Below, one piece after another: positions 1-8,878 of a stretch of DNA of 64,000 bases; the first letter of the stretch is position 1, and every line of letters starts with the position of its first letter. Under the pieces are notes generated by a model. The model worked only from the letters and a program-made list of their open reading frames with translations. It had not been told where the DNA came from and did no database searches. The stretch is taken from assembly GCA_045646845.1 (NCBI GenBank), contig JAZRLO010000026.1:116098-180097 (forward strand). The letters run 5' to 3'. The position numbers and the translations under genes are program-made. This stretch comes from HGM04593 sp045646845. GTDB lineage: Bacteria; Bacteroidota; Bacteroidia; Bacteroidales; Bacteroidaceae.

Positions 1-408
1 TTCCACCTTCTCCGCATCAATGCCGTCGAGCAACGCCGGTATATACTCCGGAGTAACCAGTTTCCCTTTCACCTTGAAGCAGAGAGAATCCACTCCCTCG
101 CCAATAATCTTCTTTGCCCTGGCATTAGCTTCCGTGGCATCGGGTATATTGATATCCTCGCGTATGAGCCAACTGTTGCACTCCCTGTTACCGCGTGTAA
201 AGGGAAACTTGCCCGGCTGCAAAGCATCGCAACCTGCAGGAAGGTCCTCTCTGCGGTAGAAGGGGTTCACGCTGAAGCCCTCCGAGGTTCTCCAAATCAT
301 CTTCTTGTCATAGTCGACACCCTTGAGGTCCTCGACTATCTTGTTTTTCCAATTCTCGGCTGTTACAGGCGGGAATTCGCTGAAAAGCCTCTCCTTTTCC
401 TTGTCCAT
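1..408 (-). CDS. mutA: Methylmalonyl-CoA mutase small (beta) subunit, N-terminal part
   Basis: The minus strand is open from an ATG at 408 to the window edge (136 codons), so the gene continues outside. The start MDKEKERLFSEFPP, followed by ENWKNKIVEDLKG and by WRTSEGFSVNPFYRRED, is the characteristic N-terminus of the small subunit of adenosylcobalamin-dependent methylmalonyl-CoA mutase. The heterodimer interconverts succinyl-CoA and methylmalonyl-CoA in the propionate pathway; this subunit is structural and normally precedes the catalytic mutB. A Bacteroidales promoter lies directly upstream, so this is likely the first gene of the operon. The identification rests on recognised sequence; catalytic residues belong to the other subunit. 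Confidence 0.9.
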   Translation of the reverse strand, partial: MDKEKERLFSEFPPVTAENWKNKIVEDLKGVDYDKKMIWRTSEGFSVNPFYRREDLPAGCDALQPGKFPFTRGNRECNSWLIREDINIPDATEANARAKKIIGEGVDSLCFKVKGKLVTPEYIPALLDGIDAEKVE

Positions 409-466
409 AAGATTGAATTTTGAAACAAATTTCACTACGTGCCACACCGTGGCACCATAACAAGAG

Positions 467-500
467 CAAACTTACAGAATAAATTTTGATTTTTTACAAA
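467..500 (-). promoter_or_regulatory. Promoter of mutA with dyad in the leader
   Basis: On the minus strand TAAGTTTG (467-474) matches the Bacteroidales -7 consensus TAnnTTTG, and a TTTG (497-500) lies 22 bp upstream as the -33 box. Just downstream, a 7-bp inverted repeat (GTGCCAC, 439-445 and 449-455) sits where the transcript would start or in its first bases. It may be an operator; no regulator is visible nearby. Confidence 0.6.
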
Positions 501-628
501 AATATGGAGGTTTATTTTAGAAATCCGGGGAACGATGATGATTATAAGGCAATCGGGAGCGTTGGAGTCTTTAAACTTTTTTGTAAAGAATTATACTACA
601 CAAATTGGAAACGCTGAAAAAAAAGAGT

Positions 629-852
629 AATAATATAGTAGTTGACCCGGGCGACTTTTTTCTTCGCGAACTTGTCATCCTGAACGAATGTGAAGGATCT
701 AAAAACTGCGTTTAAAATAGATACACTGCCTACGGCGATTTTGCAAACACTCGTTGTAAAAACTTCAAGTAAACTTGGTTTTAACTCGTTTAGTTGCAAA
801 ATTCGCTTTGCTCAGTATGACAAACAATATTTGGGTCAACTGCTATATTATT
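629..852. repeat. MITE-like element, copy A (terminal inverted repeats)
   Basis: The element is bounded by 20-bp inverted repeats (629-648 and 833-852) reading AATAATATAG-y-AGTTGACCC with one difference. It shares its interior (TCATCCTGAACG, GAAGGATCT, GCTCAGTATGACAAACAAT) with copy B at 14198-14342, but carries about 76 extra bases in the middle. It encodes nothing convincing and lies downstream of hydG in the hydG-mutA gap. The rest of this gap (410-628 and 853-896) shows only the mutA promoter. Confidence 0.7.
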
Positions 853-896
853 GCCTAATTTTAATCGAATTTACTAAAAAACAACGCACCCAAAAC

Positions 897-2321
897 CTAA
901 AACCTGAAATCGCATTCTCCTTTTTCTATCCGTTCAAGATACTCTGCAGCCTTGGTGCGAGCACGTTCGTTAGGAACATCACTCAGCATGCGCTTTATCA
1001 TTTCCTCTCCCTTACGGCGTGTCTCGGGCGATGCATAATCGCGTATATACTCCTTTAATGTAATGAGAGCATTGGGCAGACAACAGTTGGATATCTGACC
1101 ATTCTTGAGCAACGTCATGAAGCGGTCACCTGTGCGTCCCTCGCGATAACATGCAGTACAGAAACTGGGTATATGGTCGAGGTCGAGCAACCACCCCACT
1201 ACCTCGTCGAGTGTACGATGGTCAGCAATGTCGAACTGGGCGGAATTTTCCTCTTCCGATTCGGGTTTCACATATCCGCCGACACTGGTTCGCGAGCCGC
1301 CGCTTATCTGCGAGATGCCGAGTTCGAGAAGTCTTTCGCGGCTCTTCTTGCTTTCACGGGTAGATATTATCATTCCTGTATATGGCACAGCTATGCGTAT
1401 TATTGCCACTATCTTATAGAAGATGTCATCGGGAACAGCATTCTTGAAATCGGCTGTATCGACATCATCAGCCTTGCAAAGACGCGGCACACTTATGGTG
1501 TGCGGCCCTACCCCATAAGTTGCCTCAAGATGCTCGGCATGCATGAGCAGACCGATGAAGTCGTAGCGGTATGTCTCTAACCCGAACAGTACTCCTATTC
1601 CCACATCATCTATACCACCCTGCATAGCGCGGTCCATAGCCTCGGTATGCCAGGCATAATCGCTCTTGGGACCTGTGGGATGCAGAGCTTCGTAATTTTC
1701 TTTGTTATATGTCTCTTGAAAAAGAATGTATGTACCTATGCCGGCATCGCGCAGACGACGGTAGTTCTCTACTGTCGTTGCAGCTATGTTCACATTGACA
1801 CGGCGTATGGCACCATTCTTGTGTTTGATGCTGTAAATGGTATTTATGCTTTCTATGATATATACTATCGGGTTCTTCAGCGGATGTTCACCAGCCTCAA
1901 GAGCAAGACGTTTGTGCCCCATGTCCTGAAGAGCAATGACCTCGGCGCGTATCTCATCCTGCGTAAGTTTCTTGCGGCGTATGGTACGGTTCTTTGCATG
2001 GTAAGGACAATAGACACAGCCGTTGATGCAGTAGTTGGAGAGATAAAGCGGCGCGAACATCACTATGCGGTTACCGTAAAAGCGGTGCTTTATCTCATTG
2101 GCAAGGGCATAAATACTTTCCACCACTACAGGGTCGTCACACTCGAGCAACAGAGCCGCTTCGCGGTGGGTCAAGCCTTTAAATGCGCGTGCCTTTACGA
2201 GTATTGCATCTATGAGTTCCCGGTTGTCTCTGTTGGCACGGGCATACTCCATTGTGTCACGTATCTCATCGTCGCTGATAAACTCTGCGGCTACAGTTGA
2301 TTTCGGATTATACATATTCAT
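897..2321 (-). CDS. hydG: [FeFe] hydrogenase H-cluster maturase HydG (radical SAM tyrosine lyase)
   Basis: 474 aa, the usual HydG length. It carries the radical-SAM CX3CX2C motif in NYCINGCVYCPYH (about residues 92-104) and the C-terminal cluster-binding CTAC...CC segment (CTACYREGR near 390, ISNCCLPNA near 412), which distinguishes HydG from ThiH. HydG cleaves tyrosine to supply CO and cyanide to the diiron subcluster of the hydrogenase. The gene follows hydE on the same strand with a 33-bp gap, and the hydrogenase itself is divergent just beyond hydE. hydF, the scaffold GTPase, is not in the window. The start at 2321 (MNMYNPKS) gives full-family coverage. Confidence 0.95.
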   Translation of the reverse strand: MNMYNPKSTVAAEFISDDEIRDTMEYARANRDNRELIDAILVKARAFKGLTHREAALLLECDDPVVVESIYALANEIKHRFYGNRIVMFAPLYLSNYCINGCVYCPYHAKNRTIRRKKLTQDEIRAEVIALQDMGHKRLALEAGEHPLKNPIVYIIESINTIYSIKHKNGAIRRVNVNIAATTVENYRRLRDAGIGTYILFQETYNKENYEALHPTGPKSDYAWHTEAMDRAMQGGIDDVGIGVLFGLETYRYDFIGLLMHAEHLEATYGVGPHTISVPRLCKADDVDTADFKNAVPDDIFYKIVAIIRIAVPYTGMIISTRESKKSRERLLELGISQISGGSRTSVGGYVKPESEEENSAQFDIADHRTLDEVVGWLLDLDHIPSFCTACYREGRTGDRFMTLLKNGQISNCCLPNALITLKEYIRDYASPETRRKGEEMIKRMLSDVPNERARTKAAEYLERIEKGECDFRF

Positions 2322-2354
2322 TATATTATATATATCATTCTTCTACTTTATTAT

Positions 2355-3419
2355 TCAGGACCTTATGTCGCCATCATAATCGCCACGGGAAAAGTCTATG
2401 CGATAGCCTATCTTATCCAGTTTATCGGCAAGAAGATGCAGTTGCTCCGCCGATTCACTCCCGTTGCATTTCTTGTTGTCATATATCGAATACCTCTTCC
2501 TTACCTCAAGAGGGGTGAAGTTGGGCATCACCACATTGGCACCGGCAAGGATACCGCGTTCGGTACCGTCGGGCAACAGGGTGGCAAGAGCCGTAGTGGC
2601 AGGTATGAGCGCGTGTGGGAAACGCAAGCGCAACAGGGAGATGAGATGCAGGGTCTGCTCCACACTGCCCGCAGGTTCGTGTTCAAAAGGAGTTCCGCTT
2701 GCAGGAATGAATGGACCGACACCTATCATTTGCGGCTTCAGTTCGTCGAGCAGCATAAGGTCAGCCACAAGGTGTTCTACGGTCTGCCCGGGAGAACCTA
2801 TCATCATTCCACTGCCGACCTGATAACCCAACTGTTTGAGACTGAGAAGACAACGACGGCGATTCGCGGCACTCATTGAAGCCGGGTGCAGAAATGAATA
2901 ATGGCTTTCATCGGCAGTCTCATGACGCAACAGATACCTGTCAGCGCCGACACGGCGCAGAAGTTCATACCCGTCAGCCGTACGCTCGCCTACTGAAAGA
3001 GTCACCGCCTTGTCGGGGAATTCCGATTTGATGGCCGACACCACACCGGCAAGCCACAAATCACTTTGCCGGGAGTCCTCACCGCCCTGCAGCACAAAGG
3101 TATTGAAACCGAGCGATGCAGCCTTACGGCAAGACGCCAGTATCTGCTCCTTGTCCAGACGATAGCGTTCAGCCTGCGCATTCCCACACCGCAAGCCACA
3201 ATAACGGCAATTGTTACGGCAATATGAACTTATTTCTATTAGTGCGCGTACATATATACCGTTGCGGAAATGTCTCTTGGCGACATGGCGTGCTGCAGAT
3301 GCCAGTTCGGCACGCTGTTCCGGCGATTCAAGCACAAGAAGAGCGCGCCACACATCGGCAGACACCTTTACGCTACTGCGCAGATGCCCCACAAGGGCTT
3401 TCAGTCCATCATTATCCAT
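2355..3419 (-). CDS. hydE: [FeFe] hydrogenase H-cluster maturase HydE (radical SAM)
   Basis: 354 aa from the ATG at 3419 (MDNDGLKALVGHL). An upstream ATG at 3467 would add 16 residues that do not look like the family. The radical-SAM motif CRNNCRYCGLR is preceded by the family segment RNGIYVRALIEISSYC; downstream are TLSVGERT and GMMIGSPGQT. HydE acts with HydG and HydF to build the [2Fe] subcluster with its azadithiolate bridge. It is probably co-transcribed with hydG. Its start region faces hydA, so both directions share the 3420-3570 intergenic segment. Confidence 0.93.
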   Translation of the reverse strand: MDNDGLKALVGHLRSSVKVSADVWRALLVLESPEQRAELASAARHVAKRHFRNGIYVRALIEISSYCRNNCRYCGLRCGNAQAERYRLDKEQILASCRKAASLGFNTFVLQGGEDSRQSDLWLAGVVSAIKSEFPDKAVTLSVGERTADGYELLRRVGADRYLLRHETADESHYSFLHPASMSAANRRRCLLSLKQLGYQVGSGMMIGSPGQTVEHLVADLMLLDELKPQMIGVGPFIPASGTPFEHEPAGSVEQTLHLISLLRLRFPHALIPATTALATLLPDGTERGILAGANVVMPNFTPLEVRKRYSIYDNKKCNGSESAEQLHLLADKLDKIGYRIDFSRGDYDGDIRS

Positions 3420-3569
3420 TTTTTTGCCGCTCAAATGAAACATTATGGCAAAAATAGTTGAATTCAATGTTTTTTAGTTATTTTTACAGCAAATTTTAAA
3501 GTTATTTTAGTTGCTGCGAACGGGATTGCAGCACTGCAAATAAAAGAACCTATTATAATAGAAGGTATT

Positions 3570-4994
3570 ATGTTTATACGCTATCGGCTTCTGACAGAAC
3601 TTGTGTCAATGTGGAAAAAGGGAGAACTGCTGGAAAAAATAGACAGCATGCCCTATGAGATGTATCCGCGCAACCGCAAACCGAAAGGACGCTGCTGCAT
3701 ACACAAGGAGCGCGCGGTCGTGAAATACAAGACAATGGCCATGATGGGCTTCACGATGCAGGACGAGAAAAACGAAATGGACCCGCTGAGCAACTATGTT
3801 GAACGCATGCTGCAACGCAAAGGAAAGCCGGTGGAAGACGGTGGTTTCCTGCATGTAATGGACGAAGCCTGTTCTTCGTGCGTAAAAACGAACTACGAGG
3901 TATCGAACCTCTGCCGGGGATGCGTAGCTCGCCCATGTTACACGAACTGCCCTAAGGATGCCATATATTATGACAAGGAGGGCAAGGCACACATCGACCA
4001 TGACAAGTGTATAAGCTGCGGCAAATGCCACCAGTCGTGCCCCTACCATGCAATAATATACATGCCTGTCCCATGCGAAGAGGCTTGTCCGGTAAAGGCT
4101 ATATCAAAGGACGAATACGGAATTGAGCATATTGACCCGACCAAATGTATCTACTGCGGAAAGTGCTTGAACGCATGCCCGTTCGGCGCGATATTCGACA
4201 AGTGCGAGGTATTTGATGTACTCAAGGAGATGCGTGACGGCAAAAAAGTCATAGCCATGGTTGCGCCTGCCGTACTGGCACAGTTCGGCAAACCGATAGA
4301 ACAGGTCTATGGCGCACTGAAGTCTATTGGTTTCAACGACATCGTTGAGGTTGCGTACGGAGCCGAGGAGACAATACGCCGCGAGTCCAAAGAACTGAAG
4401 GAGAAGATTTCCGAAGGCCAGCCGTTCATGACTACAAGCTGCTGCCCGGCATATGTGAACCTCGCAAAGAAACATATCCCGGAGATTGTGAAGTATGTAT
4501 CGTCAACAGGGTCGCCGATGCACTACACGGCAGAATATGCAAAAGAAAAATTCGGCGAAGATTGCGTGACGGTATTCATTGCGCCATGTGCTTCAAAGAA
4601 GGCCGAAGGTGCGGCCGACGCGAACGTGGATTTCGTGTGGACATTCCGCGAGATTGAGGCGGTGATAAAGGGTATGGGTATTGACATAGAAAGCACCATG
4701 CCTTACAGTCCGGCAGAGACGGCATCGCGTGATGCACACAACTTCGCGAAGACAACAGGAGTGTTCACGGCCGTGAAGAACTACATAGGTTTCGACGAGC
4801 TTGAGGGTGTCGTAATCGCCGACCTCAACAAAAAGAACATTGCGATGCTGAAGGGATATGCCAAGACCGGCAAATGCCCAGGCAAGCTGGTAGAGGTGAT
4901 GTCGTGCCCCGGAGGATGCATCACAGGCCCGTGCGCATGCAGCACCGGCGGTGAAGCTGTACGACGCTTCGAAACGGAGGTGAAGAAAAAGTAA
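3570..4994 (+). CDS. [FeFe] hydrogenase, ferredoxin-fused monomeric type
   Basis: 474 aa. Residues about 110-215 hold cysteine-rich ferredoxin modules (CRGCVARPCYTNCP, CISCGKCHQSC, CIYCGKCLNACP). The catalytic H-cluster domain follows with its three loops: TSCCPAY, PCASKK and EVMSCPGGCITGPC. It should reduce protons with ferredoxin electrons, disposing of fermentation reductant in the cytoplasm. L1 ends in Y rather than the common W, which fits group B-type enzymes; that grouping is inference. An ATG at 3609 (MWKKGELLEK) is a plausible alternative start. The gene ends at a strong hairpin terminator and is divergent from its maturases hydE and hydG. Confidence 0.93.
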   Translation: MFIRYRLLTELVSMWKKGELLEKIDSMPYEMYPRNRKPKGRCCIHKERAVVKYKTMAMMGFTMQDEKNEMDPLSNYVERMLQRKGKPVEDGGFLHVMDEACSSCVKTNYEVSNLCRGCVARPCYTNCPKDAIYYDKEGKAHIDHDKCISCGKCHQSCPYHAIIYMPVPCEEACPVKAISKDEYGIEHIDPTKCIYCGKCLNACPFGAIFDKCEVFDVLKEMRDGKKVIAMVAPAVLAQFGKPIEQVYGALKSIGFNDIVEVAYGAEETIRRESKELKEKISEGQPFMTTSCCPAYVNLAKKHIPEIVKYVSSTGSPMHYTAEYAKEKFGEDCVTVFIAPCASKKAEGAADANVDFVWTFREIEAVIKGMGIDIESTMPYSPAETASRDAHNFAKTTGVFTAVKNYIGFDELEGVVIADLNKKNIAMLKGYAKTGKCPGKLVEVMSCPGGCITGPCACSTGGEAVRRFETEVKKK

Positions 4995-5010
4995 CGGACA
5001 ACACACTGAC

Positions 5011-5045
5011 AGAGGGCAACCCTATTTGCTTTTGGGTTGCCCTCT
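5011..5045 (+). terminator. Terminator after the hydrogenase gene
   Basis: Perfect 12-bp stem AGAGGGCAACCC (5011-5022) and its complement (5034-5045), with an 11-nt loop and a T-rich tail, 17 bp after the stop codon. Confidence 0.85.
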
Positions 5046-5114
5046 CTTTGTTGAGGTTGAAAAATTATCAGAAAAATTATCACAGGCATGCCCCTACAAA
5101 GCGGACGCAAAAAT

Positions 5115-5145
5115 TTTGCCGTGACAGGATAAATGGTTATCTTCG
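5115..5145 (+). promoter_or_regulatory. Promoter of the phoH-purC-menG-aroE run
   Basis: TTTG (5115-5118), 19-bp spacer, TATCTTCG (5138-5145): one mismatch from the Bacteroidales consensus, with the predicted transcript starting about 30 bp before the phoH ATG. Confidence 0.6.
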
Positions 5146-5183
5146 CAGAATAATTTTGAACACTAAAAACAACAGACCGGCAA

Positions 5184-6155
5184 ATGATTGAGAGGAACTT
5201 CGTTCTTGACGGGATTGACCTTGTAGGTTTTTATGGAGCAGGCAATGTACATTTGCAGATGCTCAAACGTCTGCACCCGAAATTGAGAATCGTGGCGCGC
5301 GACAACATAATCAAGGCGTTGGGTGACGAGGATGAACTCGACCGTTTCAACAGGGTCATTGAACTGCTCAAAGGGTACTGCAACAAGTACAACAGCCTTA
5401 ACGAAGAGGCTATAATAGATGCCGTGAACGGCAAGAAGGGTGACAAGGGCAGCGACAGCAATGTCATTGTATATAACATAAACGGACGCCCTATATATCC
5501 GCGAAGCGAGAACCAGTGCAGACTTGTAGAGGAGTACAAAAAGAACGACATGGTTTTTGCGGTCGGGCCTGCGGGTACGGGAAAGACATATACCGCCATC
5601 GCGCTTGCCGTGAAGGCACTGAAGAACCGCGAGATAAGGAAAATAATCCTCAGCCGCCCTGCGGTGGAGGCCGGCGAAAAACTGGGATTCCTGCCCGGAG
5701 ACATGCGCGACAAGATTGACCCGTACCTGCAACCGTTGTACGATGCTCTGGAGGATATGATTCCCGTATCGAAGCTGAAGGAGCACATGGACAACAACGT
5801 GATTCAGATTGCTCCGCTCGCATTCATGCGCGGACGCACGTTGAACGATGCCGTGGTGATATTGGACGAGGCGCAGAACACGACTCCGCAACAGATAAAA
5901 ATGTTCCTCACCCGAATGGGATCGAACACCAAGATGATAATCACGGGAGACCTCACGCAGATTGACCTGCCGCACCACAGCGGTTCAGGACTGTTGCACG
6001 CGCTGCACATCCTCAAAGGTGTAAAAGGCATTGGATTCGTAACGCTGGAGAAAAAAGACATCGTACGCCACAAGCTTGTGACAAGAATTGTAGAGGCATA
6101 CGAGAAGCACGAAGAACAAGAGAAAGAGAACAGGAAACAGAATAAAAACAATTAA
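5184..6155 (+). CDS. phoH: PhoH family ATPase
   Basis: 323 aa, typical PhoH length. The Walker A motif is GPAGTGKTYTA near residue 130 and Walker B is VVILDEAQN near 229. The conserved RPAVEAGEKLGFLPGD and ITGDLTQIDLP segments are present. PhoH-type proteins are cytoplasmic NTPases linked to RNA metabolism or ribosome function; the exact role is unsettled. It leads a run of four same-strand genes with short gaps (12 bp to purC), so it is probably operonic with them. The C-terminal tail is highly charged (EKHEEQEKENRKQ). Confidence 0.93.
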   Translation: MIERNFVLDGIDLVGFYGAGNVHLQMLKRLHPKLRIVARDNIIKALGDEDELDRFNRVIELLKGYCNKYNSLNEEAIIDAVNGKKGDKGSDSNVIVYNINGRPIYPRSENQCRLVEEYKKNDMVFAVGPAGTGKTYTAIALAVKALKNREIRKIILSRPAVEAGEKLGFLPGDMRDKIDPYLQPLYDALEDMIPVSKLKEHMDNNVIQIAPLAFMRGRTLNDAVVILDEAQNTTPQQIKMFLTRMGSNTKMIITGDLTQIDLPHHSGSGLLHALHILKGVKGIGFVTLEKKDIVRHKLVTRIVEAYEKHEEQEKENRKQNKNN

Positions 6156-6167
6156 AAAGATATTGAT

Positions 6168-7112
6168 ATGGCAAAAGCATTGACTAACACAGAATTCAAT
6201 TTCAAGAACCAGAAGAGCGTATATCACGGCAAGGTACGCGACGTTTATACAGTAGGCGACGACAAACTGGTGATGGTTGCGACAGACCGTATCTCGGCTT
6301 TCGACGTGGTACTGCCCAAGGGTATTCCCTTCAAGGGACAGATGCTGAACCAGATTGCGGCGAAGTTCCTCGATGCAACAACCGACATATGCCCCAACTG
6401 GAAATTGGCCACACCGGATCCGATGGTAACAGTTGGCGTAATGTGCGAAGGCTTCCCGGTGGAGATGATTGTCCGCGGCTATCTCTGCGGCTCGGCATGG
6501 CGTGCATACAAGAGCGGCGTGCGCGAGATTTGCGGCGTCAAGCTCCCTGAGGGCATGAGAGAGAACGAGAAGTTCCCCGAGCCCATCATCACACCGACAA
6601 CAAAGGCAGAAATAGGCGAACATGATGCCGATATCTCAAAAGAGGAGATTCTGGCACAGGGCCTTGCAACTCCCGAGGAGTATGAGATTCTTGAGAAATA
6701 CACTCTTGCACTGTTCAAGAGAGGCACGGAGATTGCTGCAGAGCGCGGCCTTATCCTTGTTGACACCAAATATGAGTTCGGCAAGCACAACGGCACCATC
6801 TACCTGATGGACGAGATACACACCCCTGACAGCAGCCGCTATTTCTATGCTGATGGCTATCAGGAGAAGTTCGAGAAGGGCGAACCGCAGAAGCAGCTCT
6901 CAAAAGAGTTCGTACGCGAGTGGCTCATGGAGAACGGCTTCCAGGGCAAGGAGGGACAGCAGGTTCCCGAAATGACCGACGCGATTGTGGAGAGTATCAG
7001 CAACCGTTACATCGAACTGTTCGAGAACATCACCGGCGAGAAGTTCGTGAAGGAGGAGTGCGAAGACATCAATGCACGCATTGAGAAGAATGTAAGCGAG
7101 TACCTGGGATAA
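6168..7112 (+). CDS. purC: Phosphoribosylaminoimidazole-succinocarboxamide synthase (SAICAR synthase)
   Basis: 314 aa, the longer form common in Bacteroidetes. The N-terminus has YHGKVRDVYTVGDDKLVMVA (nucleotide-binding strands), then TDRISAFDVVLPKGIP. EMIVRGYLCGSAW, FPEPIITPTTKAE and LILVDTKYEFG follow in family order. It ligates aspartate to CAIR with ATP in purine biosynthesis. The start codon lies 12 bp after phoH and the stop 3 bp before menG, supporting co-transcription. Confidence 0.96.
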   Translation: MAKALTNTEFNFKNQKSVYHGKVRDVYTVGDDKLVMVATDRISAFDVVLPKGIPFKGQMLNQIAAKFLDATTDICPNWKLATPDPMVTVGVMCEGFPVEMIVRGYLCGSAWRAYKSGVREICGVKLPEGMRENEKFPEPIITPTTKAEIGEHDADISKEEILAQGLATPEEYEILEKYTLALFKRGTEIAAERGLILVDTKYEFGKHNGTIYLMDEIHTPDSSRYFYADGYQEKFEKGEPQKQLSKEFVREWLMENGFQGKEGQQVPEMTDAIVESISNRYIELFENITGEKFVKEECEDINARIEKNVSEYLG

Positions 7113-7115
7113 AAC

Positions 7116-7850
7116 ATGGACTACAGGCACGAAAAGGTAAAGCCCTACGGCAGCGAAGGCGAGAAGAGGGAACAGATTGAGGCGATGTTCGACAACATCG
7201 CTCCCGAATATGACAGGTTCAACTATCTCGCATCGATGAACATAGACAAGATATGGCGCAAACGCGCCATATCTTCTTTGAAGCCATTTGCTCCGCGTAG
7301 AGTGCTTGACATAGCTACCGGAACGGGAGACCTGGCAATACTCATAAACAAGAAGCTGAAACCCGAAACGGTCATAGGATGCGACATTTCGGAGGGAATG
7401 ATGAATGTGGCAAGGGAGAAATGCCGCAAGAAGGGGATAACGAACATCATGTTCGACAAGGAGGACTGCACCGCACTATCCTACCCCGACGGCAGTTTCG
7501 ACGCCGTCACATCGTCATTCGGCATCCGCAACTTCCAGGAACTTGACAAGGCTCTCGGCGAGATGTGCCGCGTGCTCCGCCCGAGCGGACACCTGGCAGT
7601 GCTTGAGCTTTCGTCCCCGGTAAAGTTCCCGATGAAACAGTTGTTCCCGTTCTACGCGAAATATGTGATGCCCACCTTGGGACGCATATTCTCAAAGGAC
7701 GCGAAGGCATACAAGTACCTGCCTGAGTCGATGGCAGCGTTCCCGCAAGGCGAAGTACTACAGAACAGCATGCTGAAGGCCGGGTTCAGCAAAGTAACAT
7801 TCCGCCGATTCACCGGCGGGGTATGTACACTCTATTTGGCTGAAAAATGA
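7116..7850 (+). CDS. menG: Demethylmenaquinone methyltransferase (UbiE/MenG family)
   Basis: 244 aa class I SAM-dependent methyltransferase. Motif I is VLDIATGTGDLAI near residue 65. FDNIAPEYDRFNYLAS and SFGIRNFQELDKAL are UbiE/MenG signatures. In menaquinone-using anaerobes it performs the last methylation of menaquinone biosynthesis. The stop codon overlaps the aroE start (ATGA), indicating translational coupling. Confidence 0.94.
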   Translation: MDYRHEKVKPYGSEGEKREQIEAMFDNIAPEYDRFNYLASMNIDKIWRKRAISSLKPFAPRRVLDIATGTGDLAILINKKLKPETVIGCDISEGMMNVAREKCRKKGITNIMFDKEDCTALSYPDGSFDAVTSSFGIRNFQELDKALGEMCRVLRPSGHLAVLELSSPVKFPMKQLFPFYAKYVMPTLGRIFSKDAKAYKYLPESMAAFPQGEVLQNSMLKAGFSKVTFRRFTGGVCTLYLAEK

Positions 7851-8602
7851 AAAAATACGGAATTATAGGTTTTCCCTTGGCACAATCGGCCAGCCCGGCA
7901 TTCTTTAACGGAAAGTTCGAAAAGGAAGGAATAGATGCAAGATACATCCCCTTTGAGATAGAGAACATTGAGGAACTGCCGCGCATATTGGAAGAGAACC
8001 CCGAACTGCAGGGATTCAACGTCACCATTCCCCACAAGATTGCAGTAATGCAGTACCTCGAGAGAATGAGCGACGAGGCAAAGGGGATAAATGCAGTAAA
8101 CGTGGTAAAAGTCGTGCGCGATGCCGGAGGCAAGCCGCGCCTGTGGGGTTACAACAGCGACGTGATAGGATTCACACGTTCGATAGAGCCTCTGCTGAAT
8201 GCGGACCACAAAAAGGCACTTGTACTTGGTACAGGAGGTGCATCAAAGGCCATTGCATACGCATTGGAGAGACTTGGCATCAAGGTACAATACGTATCGC
8301 GCAAAGCGAACGACAAGGCCATGGCATACAGCGACATCACTCCGGAAATAATGGAGAGCCACACCGTCATAGTGAACTGCACGCCACTCGGCATGATCGG
8401 CCACGGCATTGACCAGTGCCCCGACATTCCTTATGAAATGCTTGGCGGCAAGCACCTGTTGTACGACATCGTCTATAACCCGGAGAACACGCTGTTCCTG
8501 CAAAAAGGTGCGGCACGGGGCGCAGTAACCAAAAGCGGTTACGAAATGTGGTACCTTCAGGCCCTCGCCTCCTGGCAAATCTGGAATCAAAGCGCACTTT
8601 GA
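7847..8602 (+). CDS. aroE: Shikimate dehydrogenase
   Basis: 251 aa. The substrate-binding N-domain has GFPLAQSASPAFFN and GFNVTIPHK; the NADP domain has LVLGTGGASKAIAYAL and VNCTPLGMIG. It reduces 3-dehydroshikimate in the aromatic amino-acid pathway. The family ends near ASWxIW; here the last residues (QIWNQSAL) and the stop codon are encoded inside a 14-bp inverted repeat belonging to the repeat cluster downstream. The natural C-terminus therefore seems to have been replaced by a repeat insertion, which should be tolerated. Confidence 0.95.
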   Translation: MKKYGIIGFPLAQSASPAFFNGKFEKEGIDARYIPFEIENIEELPRILEENPELQGFNVTIPHKIAVMQYLERMSDEAKGINAVNVVKVVRDAGGKPRLWGYNSDVIGFTRSIEPLLNADHKKALVLGTGGASKAIAYALERLGIKVQYVSRKANDKAMAYSDITPEIMESHTVIVNCTPLGMIGHGIDQCPDIPYEMLGGKHLLYDIVYNPENTLFLQKGAARGAVTKSGYEMWYLQALASWQIWNQSAL

Positions 8603-8784
8603 TTCCAGATTCGACAAAGCACGTAGCAACAAGTCACGCGAAGTACCGCGCCAGTGGTACCGTGTGGGGTGCGATAAACGTGGTTTGTCAAATCGAAAAA
8701 ACAGATTCGACAAAGCACGTAGCAACAAGTCACGCGAAGTACCGCGCCAGTGGTACCGAGTGGGGTGCGATAAACGTGCAGCAA
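8579..8784. repeat. Inverted repeat plus two direct repeat units after aroE
   Basis: A perfect 14-bp inverted repeat (8579-8592 and 8597-8610) spans the aroE stop codon. Two near-identical direct repeat units of about 80 bp follow (from about 8609 and 8702), both containing CGACAAAGCACGTAGCAACA, CGCGAAGTACCGCGCCAGTG and GGGGTGCGATAAACGTG. They contain the internal dyads GTACCGCGCC and CAGTGGTACC. A fragment (TTCGACAAAGCAACGGGT) recurs near 41633, suggesting a dispersed family. No protein is evident. Confidence 0.75.
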
Positions 8785-8816
8785 CGGGTTACGCGAATCC
8801 TGAAAGTTGATTAATA

Positions 8817-8870
8817 AAAGTCAAAATAAAAAACGTGCAAAATAGTTTGCACGTTTTTTATTTTGACTTT
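8817..8870. terminator. Bidirectional terminator between aroE and the small lipoproteins
   Basis: A 25-bp perfect stem (8817-8841 and 8846-8870) with a 4-nt loop and a GTGCAAA core, flanked by A/T tracts on both sides. It can end both the aroE operon and the convergent lipoprotein genes. Confidence 0.85.
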
Positions 8871-8878
8871 CAAACTTA

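Noticed and set aside
20..259. A 79-codon plus-strand frame at the left edge
   Set aside because: It is antisense to the mutA fragment, whose protein sequence is clearly recognisable.
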